A DNA stretch of 64,000 nt, taken from assembly GCF_033439725.1 (NCBI RefSeq), contig NW_026944383.1, positions 7,378,001 to 7,442,000 of the forward strand. The letters run 5' to 3'. The notes below the pieces were generated by a model. The model saw only the letters and a program-made list of their open reading frames with translations. It searched no databases and was not told the DNA's origin. Numbering within the stretch: position 1 is the first letter of the stretch; each line of letters opens with the position of its first letter. Position numbers and translations under genes: made by a program. Shown in pieces: positions 1-11,627 of this stretch. This DNA comes from Neurospora tetraspora. Its lineage: Eukaryota; Ascomycota; Sordariomycetes; Sordariales; Sordariaceae.

Positions 1-305
1 ATATAGAGACCTCTCCTCTCCTTCAGTTCGTCACTCCTTAAGCAAGCAAGCACAAGTCAAGCAATACAATATAGTCTTTTCTCACAGTGCAGAGTCCACT
101 GTAATCTTCTGTCTTGAGAGCAGAGTCCTCTCTAAGACCTCTTTTACAACATCCTTTTATTGTACTTGCAACTACGCTGCTTCCTTCAGCATTGCTGTCG
201 TACTTCCTACCGCTTCCGCTTCGCTCTGCTACAAGTGCATAGTTCACTGTAGCAACCTTGTACTGGTGCTATCATTATAGGCCAGTCAGGGCACCGCAGG
301 AAACA
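1..305. mobile_element. 3' part of a non-RIPed LTR (LTR retrotransposon end or solo LTR)
   Basis: This stretch has ordinary base composition and abruptly abuts A+T-rich RIP-degraded DNA at 305/306. It starts at a TATATA-like box followed by a pyrimidine-rich leader and ends in CA, as an LTR does. The DNA right after it (from about 306) aligns to 58935 onward in the right-hand retrotransposon copy, so the LTR lies inside that older element. The left end is outside the window, so TG start, length and target-site duplication cannot be seen. The 69-codon minus-strand ORF at 38-247 is not convincing as a gene. Confidence 0.55.
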
Positions 306-3015
306 TTATTAAATATAATATTTTGTATAATAATTATAGAATTAGTATAGGGATTCTAGATCTTATAGATATTTATTAATTAGTATCTAATTAAATAGCT
401 GATTTAGGTACGGTTTTTAAATTCTATTAATTTCTTTTATTCTTTTATAGTTTCTATTATAAGAATAAAGGTTTTATAATTATATATTTTAAAGTGTATA
501 ATAGTAAGGAAGGGGTTTACTAGAAGAATAATACTGTTTTTGAATTAGTAGTATATTTCGAATCGGTTTTAGGGAGATTTTCAATAATATTCTACTTTAA
601 CGGTTAAATTATATAAATATACAACTATTCTAGTAATTTTTACCTATAGTTTGTAAGGAAGATTTATATTTAATTATATTGTTGTACCTTTAGTCTTAAT
701 TATACCCCTTAAGCGTTTTATACTACCGTTTTAAATTTATATATAAAGCGCTAAAGGTTTAGTATTAGTTCCCTTAGCGGTAAATTAAGTAGTAATTATC
801 TTATTATTAATTATTTCATTATTATATTCGATTACCCGAAGTACGATTTAATATCAAGTTTATAGCCCTATATAAAGGGATTCTAAATACATAATAATAG
901 ACTCGTCTTCTCTATTACCTAAGTAATATACTTAAACGAATTTAAATTACCAGTTTATAATTACTATTACATTTAAATATTTCTAGCCCCCTACTTTTAT
1001 TTCTTTATAAGAAAAGAAATCGATGGTTAGTTATAACCTAAGGCCCTTTAAATAGTTATAAACTTTTTTATACACCCGGCGCTTTAATTTAATTTTAATA
1101 TATAGTTCGTAATATATTATATCCAGTCCCTTAAATTGTACGTTATATTTTTATTCTATTAATTTAATTAAAGTTTCGGGCCCTAAGTAGTTAAATTAAA
1201 GATATTAGCGAAGGGGCTTACCTTTTTAGGGCTTCTGTTTAGTATAGTTTATATATTGTACAGTAAAAGAAGATTCGTTAGTATTATTCTATAGAGAGAT
1301 ATATTCTAAAATACATTATTTATATTTAGAAAGGATATAATAAATAAGGGAGTTTATAGAGCGGGAGCGTAGATAATTATTTTTATGGTTTTAATAGATT
1401 TATTTATCTTTGAATTATTTTAAAGAAATAAGGTTATAAATTATACTCCGTATTAAAACGATATTAGGGAATTACAATTTTCTATTTCTATTATTATCTT
1501 AAATTGTAGTTATAATAATACGATACCCTTCTATAAAAATTCATTTATTTCCCGCCTATACATAATTATCAATATTTAAACGGGTAAGGTTTTTAAAGCG
1601 ATTAATTTTATTGAAGATATATATTATTATATTTAAATTAAAAATTATAGAATTTTTTAGTAGGTATATAGCGTTATATTTCATTATAAGTATTAAGAAA
1701 TTATTTTTACTTATCCGGCGATTATAAAATTAATTATTTTAATTCTTATTATCCTATTATATTCGTAGACGGTTAATAGCCTCTTTAAGTATTTTATCCT
1801 TCTTTAAGTTAATATACGCGCGCTTTTTAATAATAGGATTTTCAATTTGACTTTTATAGACTAACTATGATCTAACGTAGTAGTATTTATTTAAATTATA
1901 GCCCGGCTACTTATAAAATTTATATAAGAATTATTGTAGTTGTTTATTCGTTGGTAAGGATAAAGAGAAAGGACGCTTATTTTTATTAATATTGTTCCTA
2001 AATTTACTGTTTTTATTTATAGCCTTTCTCTGGTTTTTTACCCTTAGGCTAGGATTTTGATTATCATTAGGAGCGTCCTCTTTAATAAGCTTATTATTTA
2101 ATATAGTTACAAATGTAGTACCTTTAAATAAAGGGGCGTAACTTTTTCCTTAGGTAATACTCGTTATTATTATTTTATAAAAGTCTTTAGTTATGGTGTG
2201 GAAAGAGATTTTAAAATTAAAATTTCTCTCGATTTCTTTATTGTATTAAAATTGATAATTATTTATTTAGGCGGTATAAAGATTCGATTTTATAATTATA
2301 TAGAATTTTAGGAACTATAAATTTAGTTTATTCATTCTAATAATTCCTTTAATAATATAGAGGGCTATAGTTACTTTTTAGTAAAAGGTTTAATTATATT
2401 AATTATAGTTAATTCTATTAAAGGGCTTAAAAATATTAATAAATCTAACCCGGGCAAACTTTTTTATTTTATAGTCGTTAAAAGTAGTAAATTTATTAAA
2501 ATTATTATACTATTTATATAGATTAATACGTTTAGTAAAATTAATTTCCCGGTAATTATTTTTAATAGTTTTAAATATTTAGTAACTTAGTGTAATCTTC
2601 TTAATACCTAAATTAGAAAAGGTCTTAACCTCTATACGCTAATCCGACTTCTTAATTATATAGTTATAATAGTCGTACTTATAATAAAAACTATAAAATT
2701 TAGCAGTAGTAGATAGGGTAGCCTCCCTATCCTTCTTGGTTTCTTTGGTTTTTCTAACGGGAACTTCCCTTTAGTAGTTGGCGATATTGGGTTTTGTTAG
2801 TTCGGTTGGCTAAGGAACGCAGTTAACTAAATCGATATACTTTTAAAGATTTAGGTCTTAGGCTATAGAGATAAAGGCATCTTCTTAAGCCGGCTAATCC
2901 TTAGGACTGTTAAAGGCAACGTTATTAGTTTTAGTCGTAAATATTATTAGTAATCGTTTAGTCGGTTGTCATTATTAGCGATAGTTTTAATAGTTGAATT
3001 AATAAAATTCTTAAT
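306..3015 (-). mobile_element. RIP-degraded LTR retrotransposon internal region (left copy)
   Basis: About 2.7 kb of very A+T-rich sequence without any usable ORF on either strand. Bases 306-530 align with 58930-59158 at the other edge of the window, apart from many C/T and G/A differences, so both are copies of one element mutated by RIP. The part next to the LTR at 3016-3181 is the 5' portion of the element if it is read on the minus strand; that orientation is inferred from the polypurine tract beside the right-hand LTR. Coding domains cannot be read through the mutations. Confidence 0.75.
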
Positions 3016-3181
3016 TATAATATTATTAGTAATAATCGATATAGGTTCAACGTAGCTTGATTGTGTATATGTATATAAGACTAGCTCTACAGATTTGAAG
3101 CTCTAGCATCTGGGTAAAAATCCCGCATATCCTAGTCTAGCTGGGCACGTGCACGCCCAGTGGATCCCCTGGCCTCTGACA
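3016..3181 (-). repeat. LTR of the left retrotransposon copy
   Basis: About 166 bp that align over their whole length with 56243-56407. The inner end is RIP-mutated (TGTGATATTATGGG in the right copy reads as TATAATATTATTAG here), while the outer 80 bp keep their G and C residues and end in CCTCTGACA. On the minus strand it begins TGTCAGAGG, a normal LTR start. Genomic single-copy sequence follows directly. Confidence 0.75.
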
Positions 3182-3849
3182 ATATCATACTGAGGCCGAT
3201 TTCCAAGACCACCATAGGATCCACAGGACTTAAAATATCTTTGTGTTTTTTTTTGACTGTTTTGGTTACTCTTCAGCCTTTTTTGGTTTTTTTTTGCTTT
3301 CAGTCACTCATCCCTATAACCCCCAACGATTATAGACAGAAGGAAGAAACCCAAGACACCACTCAAATATCAATAGGAACAGCATCAGGGTACCTCGTCC
3401 CGGCAATCTCAATAAACGTCATTCAAAATTAAGTCAACCGCCAGTCAGAAAAAGCACGTACTTCTTATTGTTGGAGCAGAACCAGAACAACACCGTCTAA
3501 AACTTGCCCCTACTACCTAGCAACCTTGCTACAGTAGGGGTGTATCATATACGCCGAACCCAGCAACAAGAAAGAGCCCTCTTGAACTTCATGGAACAAC
3601 AAACGTCTATGTCTTTCATCCATATAACACCGCACCACTCGATATCTCGCTATTCAGAAACAGGTAGATCAACCAGTTAACTCTTCACACAAATGAGTCC
3701 ATATTCCACAACCTGGCACAAGCAAGAGCACCAACATCAACACCAACGCCATCCATCTATCCTCCAACACCTCTCTCTGTTCCTCTAAACCTCAACCTTC
3801 CCCTCAACAAAGAAACCAAAAAGTAAACCCATCACACAAGGAACCCCGC
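3182..3849. other. intergenic; nothing recognised
   Basis: Unique DNA between the left element and the first gene. It holds T-tracts near 3240-3300. A 90-codon ORF that starts inside the LTR resembles no protein and has no coding-like composition. Confidence 0.5.
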
Positions 3850-6154
3850 TCAAACAATCCCCATCCCCATAACCCCCAAAGAATCCCACATCGCCCTCCC
3901 CGGCTCACTATGCAACGAATCCACCCAAGGGAACCTTAACAAACACTCTCTTATCCCCCTTGTCGTCCCAATCCCACTACTACCCCCTTCAGCAGTCCCT
4001 TGTGGTGGTGTCCCAGATCCTTCCCACTCCAAAATCCCCATCACCCCCCACGCCAACTCCTGCAGCTTAGGCGCCAACCACTTTTGTTCTTCAGGTCCCG
4101 CTAGCACCGAGATCCCGCCTATGTGGAGGAGCCAGAGGAGGGTTTGGTTTTCTATGTCATCACTGCTTTCTGACCCTTGTGTGGATCCTGTGGTGGCAAG
4201 AGAGGAGTGAAAATCCCAGTCGTTGATTAAGGAAGTTATGCAATCTTTTACCAACTCGTAGCGTAAGAAGCGACGACGACCGAATTGCAGGAATAAAGTA
4301 GTAGTTAAAGCGATGAGGCCTAGGTGGATTGCTGATTCTATGCGGGATTGTTGTTTCGTTGGTGGTGGCGGTGGCGGTTGTCGTTTTCCTCTTTGGGGGG
4401 TTTGGTTGTAGTAAGACAGCGGCCGGAAGCGAATCAAGCGGCACCCCACCGACACGAGAAACTCTTGGAGGGTGTGTGGGTCGAAACGGAAGTTGAGGAA
4501 GGGGGAGTTGAGGAGATGTGTGATGGATAGGACGTCGGAGAGGATTTGCGAGAGGAAGGGGTGGATTTGGATTTGTTGTTGGACGCTGCCGAGGCCACCG
4601 GGGGATGATAGTGATGATGATGGCGAGATGGGAGAGAGAGAGAAGAATGGGGAGGGAGGAGAAGAAAGGATGAAGCCTTCGGAGAGAAGACGGGCGCGGA
4701 TGGAAGACATGCGGTCCCGGTAGAAGGGGGCGGGGATGGGAGTGCCGCGGTGGAGGGCATAGTCTACTGCTGTTCTGTTGATGTGGAGAAAGGAGATGTT
4801 AGTGGCTGGTTGCACAGGTTCGGTGGTTGAGAATGACATGAAGGATTGGCAGGGGATGAAGGATGAAAGGATGGAAGGATTCATGCCAGGCCGGCGACTT
4901 ACTTGCTTATTTTGATACCCAGCGGATTCTCCTCCCCCAGTGAGTTCAAACCGCCACGTAACTCTAGCATCCTCTGGAGACCCTTTAAGTGGACTTCAGC
5001 CTTGGACTTCATCGAGTCCCTCAGCAACTCTTGGATGACAAGAAAGTTGACAACGGCAAGGTTGGAGTCCGACAAGGCGCCATTGGTCTCCAGCGTCCGG
5101 TTGACCATGTGGATGGCCTGACTGAGATGGTAGATGGCGTCTGGTGTTAGGGCTTGATCGCCGAAGAAGAAGTCACTGAGGGCAGCCATTAGGGCTATGG
5201 CACAATGGAATGCTAGCGGGGAATAGTAGGTCAGTTCGGATTCTCACTCTTCTTGCCTATTATGTGAAGGGAAACGGTGATGATTGGTAGTGAAAGGTTC
5301 GGCTTACAAGTCCTGTCTTGGAAGAGATTGCTCATCCAATAGTCGTATGCCTTCGCAGCACCTCGGACTAGTTGGGGAGGGTAGAGTGCATCGATGACAA
5401 TGCCGAAGACTAGATAGGTGTAAGTGTTAGTAAGTGTGGGAGATAGTGAAGGGGTGCACTAACAGGACTCACATTGGCTGATGACATATTGACTCTGTGG
5501 AGTTGCTTGGACGGGGAAGGCAAGGGCAAATAAGCTGTCTCGTGCTCCCAGTGTCGTGTTGAGAGCTTTCTGGGTGTGTGCTTCGAGAATAAGGGACTGT
5601 TGCACTTGCTGGCCTTGGAATGAGGTGTCCACTGGAGGTGAGGAGAGGGTATCCACAATGTAACCATCGATTTCGTGGTTCTCGACGTCGGCCAACCAGT
5701 CAAGGTTGTCCAGATCATCGAGGAAGAGGAAGTCGTTGCTGGTTAGATCTGTGACGCTCGAAGCTGGAGTTGTGATGTAGCTGCTGCTTCTCGTGGAGCT
5801 TGAGCCGTCACTGGGACTAGGGGTCTCTTCTGGACTCTTGCTCCTACTCTTGGTGCTACTCGGTCTGCTGGTGCTGGTGCTGACGCTGGTGGGTTGCTGT
5901 CCCTGCTGAGGGAGGAGGTTACGCGCAGTGGACGACGTGCATGCTTTCTTGGACGGCCGGGGTGTATGTAGATCTAACTCAAGCCTTGATCGACGGTGAA
6001 GCACCTTGCCGACATTCTTCCCCTTCATGGCATGACTTCGAACCAGTCTCCTGGTGACCCTATCGGTCTTGGTCGAGTCTATGAACTGGAACCCTTTGCC
6101 CATCGTGAGTGTGTTTGTGTTGGAGTGATCGATTGTGTCTGCAGGCTTGCTCAA
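3850..6154 (-). CDS. fungal transcription-factor-like protein (fungal-specific TF / DUF3468-type), four exons
   Basis: Model: complement(join(3850..4774,4903..5212,5308..5409,5473..6154)), 672 codons; every junction keeps frame. The first ATG is at 6154 and a second at 6103 starts just before the conserved block, so 655 aa is an alternative. Residues about 22-45 hold the FQFI...TRRLVRSHAMKG block typical of ascomycete regulators that lack a Zn2Cys6 finger but share the DUF3468/fungal-trans C-terminal region. A Ser/Thr/Pro-rich linker follows. The C-terminal two thirds is helical, with VRGAAKAYDYWMSNLF and HLKGLQRMLELRGG, as in that family. No DNA-binding cysteine cluster is visible, so its mode of DNA contact is unknown. 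It is divergent from the aldo-keto reductase at 7630. A role as cluster regulator is only a positional inference. Confidence 0.75.
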
Positions 6155-7629
6155 CGATCGGGATGGCCAGTATCAGATAGGAATCGTAGGATTTAGAAGA
6201 AGGAAGGGGGAGGTCGGAGGTGTAGGATGAATCAGAATGATAAGGGGATTTTGCAGTCTGTTACATCGATGGCGCGCAGAAGAGGGTGTAATGTATGCGA
6301 GTGTATGGATTCCAGAATATGTAAATGTGCAGACAGAACGATTGCCCACCGGCCTCGTCGGAAAGGAAACCGATATGTCTTGGTTTCAGACAAAGGAGAG
6401 CCCTCCCAACCGGGTACCAAGAAGCGGACAGAGCAGTGTGATAGGGACTTGTGGCTTCGCTTCAGCCTTAGGCTGGTGCGAGGATCTTTTGCATGCTTTC
6501 AGCTATGGGAAATGACAAATCTACCGTTAACAAGTGCCGGACATAAGAAACGTGAGATGAACGTGTGACTTTGGCCAATGGCACAGAGCGGCACGACGCT
6601 GTGGCTGTCTTTGGATCCCTCATCCTCCTGATTGATGAATACTCGGTAGAGATATGCACTTAAGCGGTTGAGTATTCACTTACTCCACAGCATTTAGGGA
6701 TGCGTTAGGCAGCCCCACAGCAAAAGTTCCACACTTCACACCTTAAATCGCAATCTGCCAATCAAGTGTGATCTGAAACGACCCCTGTCCGTCCATCATC
6801 AGAGTTCTGACGACGACGAGATCCCGCGCGCTCAATTCACCGCTGGGGACGAGGGCATCCGCGGGATTGGATCAGCCCTTCAAGGCTTCGAGGATGGTTA
6901 GGTAAGCGAGGGTAAGGTGACAGTCAAGACCAACAGTCGCTCGGAGCGGCCACCAGCGGCGCGACTGTCACTCCGTCACTCTGTCTGCATTTCCTTACGA
7001 CCTGGGAACGGGCGAACCCGAGTGAACTTGACCAATCACAGAACATTTTCCCGATTAGGACAATGCTTTCAATGGGCTCTCGAAACGAAAGCAGCACAGC
7101 GATACCAGACGACTGAACTGACGATATTCCACATCCGTGGCAAAGCTTCTTCCAACTGGAACATTTCAGCGATTATCAAGCTTTTTTGTTTGTTTCTCCA
7201 TGCCGAGAGATTGGTAACCAACGGACTTAAGGCTGGACTCAACATACGTTATCTCCAGCCGCCATGGACCAAGTGGTCCCTTCCGCTTCTTTTGAGGCCT
7301 GCATGCTGGCGAATCCGCCAGGAACACACGAGGAATCCTATGCTGCAATAGAGACCAAACCTCACACGTCCGAATCCGGTATCTAGTCTGATACTGGGTT
7401 TGCAAAGTTCCGCCCGCCCTGATCTCTCGGATCTCGGGAGCACAAGTCCTCCACGCCGCAGATATAAATCAGGCCACCCCAAGAGACACAAGGACTTCTT
7501 ATCCCCATCCTCATCTCATCAGCATCACAAGACTTCAGTTGACTCTTACCTAAACTCATACCCGCCTCAAAACACATCTTCACTCTCAGGAGCGCATTAC
7601 TGTCCTCACCAACAACCAACATCGCAACC
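6155..7629. promoter_or_regulatory. divergent intergenic region between the regulator and the aldo-keto reductase
   Basis: About 1.5 kb that should contain both promoters. ORFs here overlap on all frames and show no homology I recognise. A TATA-like ATATAAAT lies near 7460, about 170 bp before the reductase ATG. Confidence 0.4.
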
Positions 7630-8687
7630 ATGCCTCAGCTCGTCGGAAAGCAAGTTGGCCCCACTGGCTACGGCCTCATGGGTACGTGGCCCGACCCCTA
7701 CAGCCCCCTGCCAAGAGAACGCAGCCCAAACTAACTAACCTTTCCCCAGGCTTCTGCACCAAGAACCCTCCCACCCCTCAAGAGCAAGCCTTCAAGGCCA
7801 TGCGCGCCGCCCTTGAGTCCGGCGCCAACTTCTGGAACGCCGGTGAATTCTACGGCTCGCCCGACTGGAACACCCAAAAGCTTCTGGCCGCCTACTTCAA
7901 GCAGTACCCCGAAGACGCCGAGAAGGTCGTCCTCTCCGTCAAGGGCGCCTTCCTCTTCCCGCAGATGGTCCCCGACTGCTCTCCCGCCGGCCTCAAGCGG
8001 TCCATCGACGCCTGTCTCGCCGACCTGGACGGCACCCACAAGATCGACATCTTCGAGCCCGCCCGCGTCGACCCCAAGGTGCCGCTTGAGGAGATGCTCA
8101 AGTACCTTGAAGACGAGTACGTCAGCAAGGGCGTCATCGGTGGCATCGGTCTATCTGAGGTTTCGGCCGCGACTATTCGCAAGGCGGTCAAGATCACCAA
8201 GATCGCTGCGGTGGAGGTCGAGATCTCCCTTTGGGCGACGCACACGCTTGAGAACGGTGTCGCTGAGGCTTGTGCTGAGTTTGGCATTCCGTTGATTGCG
8301 TACTCGCCCATCGGCCAGGGCATGCTCACCGGCCAGATCAAGACGCTTGATGATCTGCCCGCGGACGACTTCCGCAGGCATTACCCCCGATTCTACCCGG
8401 AGAACTTCCACTTGAACATTCAGCTGGTTAGCGAGCTGAATGATCTGGCTAAGAAGAAGGGGTTCACGCCCGCGCAGTTGGCGATCAACTGGGTCAAGTC
8501 GCTGAGCAAGAAGCCCGGTTACCCGACGGTTATCCCGATCCCCGGTGCGACTACCGCGGAGAGGGTAAAGGAGAATAATGTGGATATCGAGTTGACTAGC
8601 GAGTATTTGGAGAAGATTGATGAGACGTTGAAGAAGTTTGAGATTGCCGGGAGGAGGTACCCTGATGCTGTTCCTATTGACACCTAA
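7630..8687 (+). CDS. aldo-keto reductase, pyridoxal reductase-like
   Basis: Model: join(7630..7681,7750..8687), 329 aa; a 68-bp intron splits codon 18. The protein is a full-length (beta/alpha)8 NADPH-dependent reductase. Residues 44-53 read NFWNAGEFYG, in which Tyr52 is the catalytic tyrosine. The usual tetrad Asp is Asn47, as I recall for yeast pyridoxal reductases. VVLSVKG carries the tetrad lysine, and the C-terminal IPIPGATTAERVKEN binds NADP phosphate. The family reduces pyridoxal and other aldehydes in the cytosol. Next to a salicylaldehyde cluster it could be one of the endogenous reductases that over-reduce the aldehyde, but a housekeeping vitamin B6 role is equally likely. Its start follows a typical GCAACC ATG context. 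Confidence 0.85.
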
Positions 8688-9931
8688 GTGGTGTCTATGT
8701 CTGGTTTCTTCCTTGGCTACCTTACCATACATAGACTCGACAGGTTTCTTTGTCACGGCCTTTCATCACTTGTTCAGGAAATTACAATGGCGCATGACAA
8801 TACACGAGAAAGCCAACAGAAGGAGAGTGGGATTAGACATTAGGTACTCAATTCAGTCTGCTTCGTCTTTACCAGGTATCCCCTGTTTAGTTTGTGTGAG
8901 CATCCAAAAAGAGTTGCAACGTCCCTCACTACGATGACTCCTGCCCTTCTATCATGTTTCCTTCCCCCCTCGCACCTTTCAGCACACATCGAATACAAAA
9001 AAAAAGATGCAAAAAAAGGAAGGAACGGCTCGAGCCCGGATTCGAACCGGGGACCTTTCCGGTCGTTACAGCGGCTGGGTCTGAGCTTTCTAGGGGTCGG
9101 TAGCGGTTCCAGCGGGCAGGAACCAGCTACAGCACCTGCAGTATAGGGGCTTGACAAGAGACCACAGGGCACTCCCCAGCTATCAATCTCCCTGTGCGTA
9201 ACGAGACGCGCGGAACGTGTACACCACTGGCTGGCCAGACCAGCGCACCACACCGCTCGACCAAAGTCCCTCAAGTTGTTGGGAAAGTACGACCACCTTC
9301 TCCCTTTTATGCTTGGTACCACCTGCCGCATACACAATCATTTTCAATATCCCGACTTGGGCAAGCAGGTGCAAGGGGTTGCATTTTGACTTTGGATCGT
9401 TCTTTTATATTGACACGATCAAATGGTTTAAGAAGAGGGGTTGGAGATCACTGATGCTGTCGCTCTGATGGCTCTGTCCCATTTGCTCTCCGTCGCTCTT
9501 TCTTGGATACTTCCCGACCACCAGTCTGGGGAAGGAACAACTGTCCTGACACCAACATCACTTTTTGTTCTGGATAATCTAAGAAACGGGATAGTGCGAC
9601 CACTTCCCTTCCCGGTTTATTGTTCAACTCTTCCTTCCTTCCTTCCTTCGATGCAATGTGAACCCGCCGTTTCTCGGCAGCGGATGGTTGGCACGGAGGG
9701 TTTACGCACTCCCATGCAAGGTGGTGGCACGGCTCTGCTTCAACTTCCGGAGGCTCATTCAGCACGGCACCACTCCGATTGGGTTCTCAAATTCTCGAAG
9801 ATCACGATAATTTCTACCTACCAAAACAAAACTCCGTAACTGCTTTGATCTCTCGCCTACCAAGTCAACTTGTTTACCCGATCCTCACCAACCACGGCAC
9901 ACCACTCCCACCCGCAACAAACCCACACAAC
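8688..9931. other. intergenic between the reductase and the first BBE oxidase
   Basis: The two genes converge here. Apart from a tRNA-like piece at 9029-9120 and a short CTTCCTTCCTTCCTTC run near 9630, nothing is recognised. Confidence 0.4.
9029..9120 (-). pseudogene. tRNA-like fragment (T-arm / B box only)
   Basis: The minus strand has a perfect pol III B box (GGTTCGAATCC) inside a good T-arm (CCCGG-TTCGAAT-CCGGG) followed by CTCGAGCC, which looks like a tRNA 3' end. No matching 5' acceptor strand (GCTCGAG) or proper D and anticodon arms are found upstream on that strand. It is most likely a tRNA remnant or chance, not a functional tRNA. Confidence 0.3.
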
Positions 9932-11627
9932 CTACAACTCCTCATGAGGCGTACTCATCGGCCTCTTACCATCACCCCCGCTTCCCGCCCCCTCCTTCCC
10001 CCATCCTTCAGTCCACCCCTCCACCACCCTCGGAATCCCATGATACCCATCAAAGTACCCCTCGGGATCATACTCCCTCTTAAGTCTTGTCAGCCTCTCC
10101 CACCGCCACTCCTCATACCCAAACAGCGCCTGCAGCGGCTCATCCCGATTCGCATAATTGATATACGCATACAGCCGCTCATATCCACTATTCTCCGGCC
10201 TGGCCAGCAAATCTCTCGTCTCCCTTCCCCACGCATCTGCCACCTCATTGAGCGAGGGATCGTCCCATGTAACCTGGATGATGGCGTTGGTAATCATCTT
10301 TCCTCTGTGCGGGTAGGCGGTGGACTCGTCGGGCACAGAAGCGATGGCGTGCGGAGAGGCAGCTTCGAAGAGGAGGATGGAGCGGTTGGCTGCCGGGTAG
10401 GCCGCGATGAAGGAGGAGTAGTAAGCGTAGACGGCTTTCATGCTCTCGGGGGAGAAGAGGGTGGGGGAGGAGGCGGTGTAGAGGTCTTGGGAGAGGGAGT
10501 TTGCGCAGATGCCCGGGAGAGCGGCGCCGGAGCCGAGGTCGGCGAAGGTGATGAGCGTTTCGTTGAAGTGGGTGCGGGTGATTTTCTGAGAAGAGGCAGT
10601 AGTGGAGGATGAAGAGGCGAACTTGGCGGAGACGAATTTGCCGGCTTCAGTGTCGTGGGCGGAGACGATGTTGATGAAGAGGACGGGTTTCATGGCGGTG
10701 GAGTCAAAGAGGTAGCCGAGGATGAGGAAGACGGAGGGGTCGAGGCCGCCTTCGATTACTTCTTTGGTGATTTGGAGGACGGAGTCGATGGAGTCGTCGG
10801 TGAACACCATGTCGGCGTTGTAGTGCATGCCGCCCTCGTCGGGATAGGTCTTGAAGGTCGACTCGACGACGACGCCGAAGTTGTGGCCGGCGCCGCGCAT
10901 GCCCCAGAATAGGTCCGGGTGAGAGGTCTCGGAGGCCTCGACGATGGTGCCGTTCCAGAGAGCAACTTTGATGCGGAGAAGCGAGTCGATCATTAGGCCG
11001 TGCTTGCCCATGAGACGACCCATACCGCCGCCGAGTAGGACACCGTGAGTGCCGACGCATGGGAACGAGCCGATAGCTTTAATAGGTGGTTAGCATTGGA
11101 ACGAAAAGAAGAGGTAAACAGGTCAGACTCACTCATTTCTCTACCCTCGGCGTGCAACCGAGGGATGATATCCTGCATTCTCGCTCCTCCCCCGACGGTC
11201 ACTGTCATCCCCTCCCCTTCCTTCCCAAAGACGACATGGCGGAAGTTCTCCATGTTGACTTGGACAAGTTCATCATATGTCGTACCAAGGGTAGGACTGT
11301 TTCCATGGCCGCCCGCTTTGGTGGCTAGCAATCTCTGCTTGATTTTTGCCAAGTAGGCAATCTGTGGTGATGTTAGCCTGGGGAAGATCAAAGGAGGAAG
11401 CAGAAAGTACTTACACCTTGAGATAACTCATCCTCAGTCTTTGGCTTAAAGACACCCGTGAACTTGGGGGCTGAGTAGCTGGACCAACGCCTGACGTGGG
11501 TATCAAAGTCCGGCCAGTCTGAGCTATGGAACGCGAGGGCTTGTGGAGGTTTGGGAATAGCTTCTGCGAAGACACAAGGGATTAGGGTTATCGCTGCCAT
11601 GAAGGCACCCACTTTAATGGGGAACAT
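9932..11627 (-). CDS. FAD-linked oxidoreductase, BBE-like (first of three)
   Basis: Model: complement(join(9932..11076,11133..11361,11415..11627)), 528 aa. It has a hydrophobic secretion signal (about residues 1-21), a PCMH-type FAD-binding domain with the covalent-flavin histidine in AGGHG (His90), and a C-terminal BBE segment (RLKREYDPEGYF). The position where bicovalent members have the second flavin cysteine is Phe152 (TIGSFPCVG); a cysteine lies two residues on (Cys154). The second intron uses a GTGAGT donor; an upstream donor would shorten the loop before PCVG and fits the family less well. Such enzymes oxidise alcohols with O2, giving H2O2. It is a paralogue of the genes at 13843 and 17850. 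Whether it acts in the sordarial pathway is unknown. Confidence 0.85.

Noticed and set aside
3160-3432. 90-codon ORF at the left element boundary
   Set aside because: It begins inside an LTR and runs through T-tracts; no protein similarity is apparent.
9779-10612. 277-codon plus-strand ORF
   Set aside because: It lies antisense to the last exon of the first BBE oxidase; its low-complexity Gly/Val-rich sequence is a shadow.
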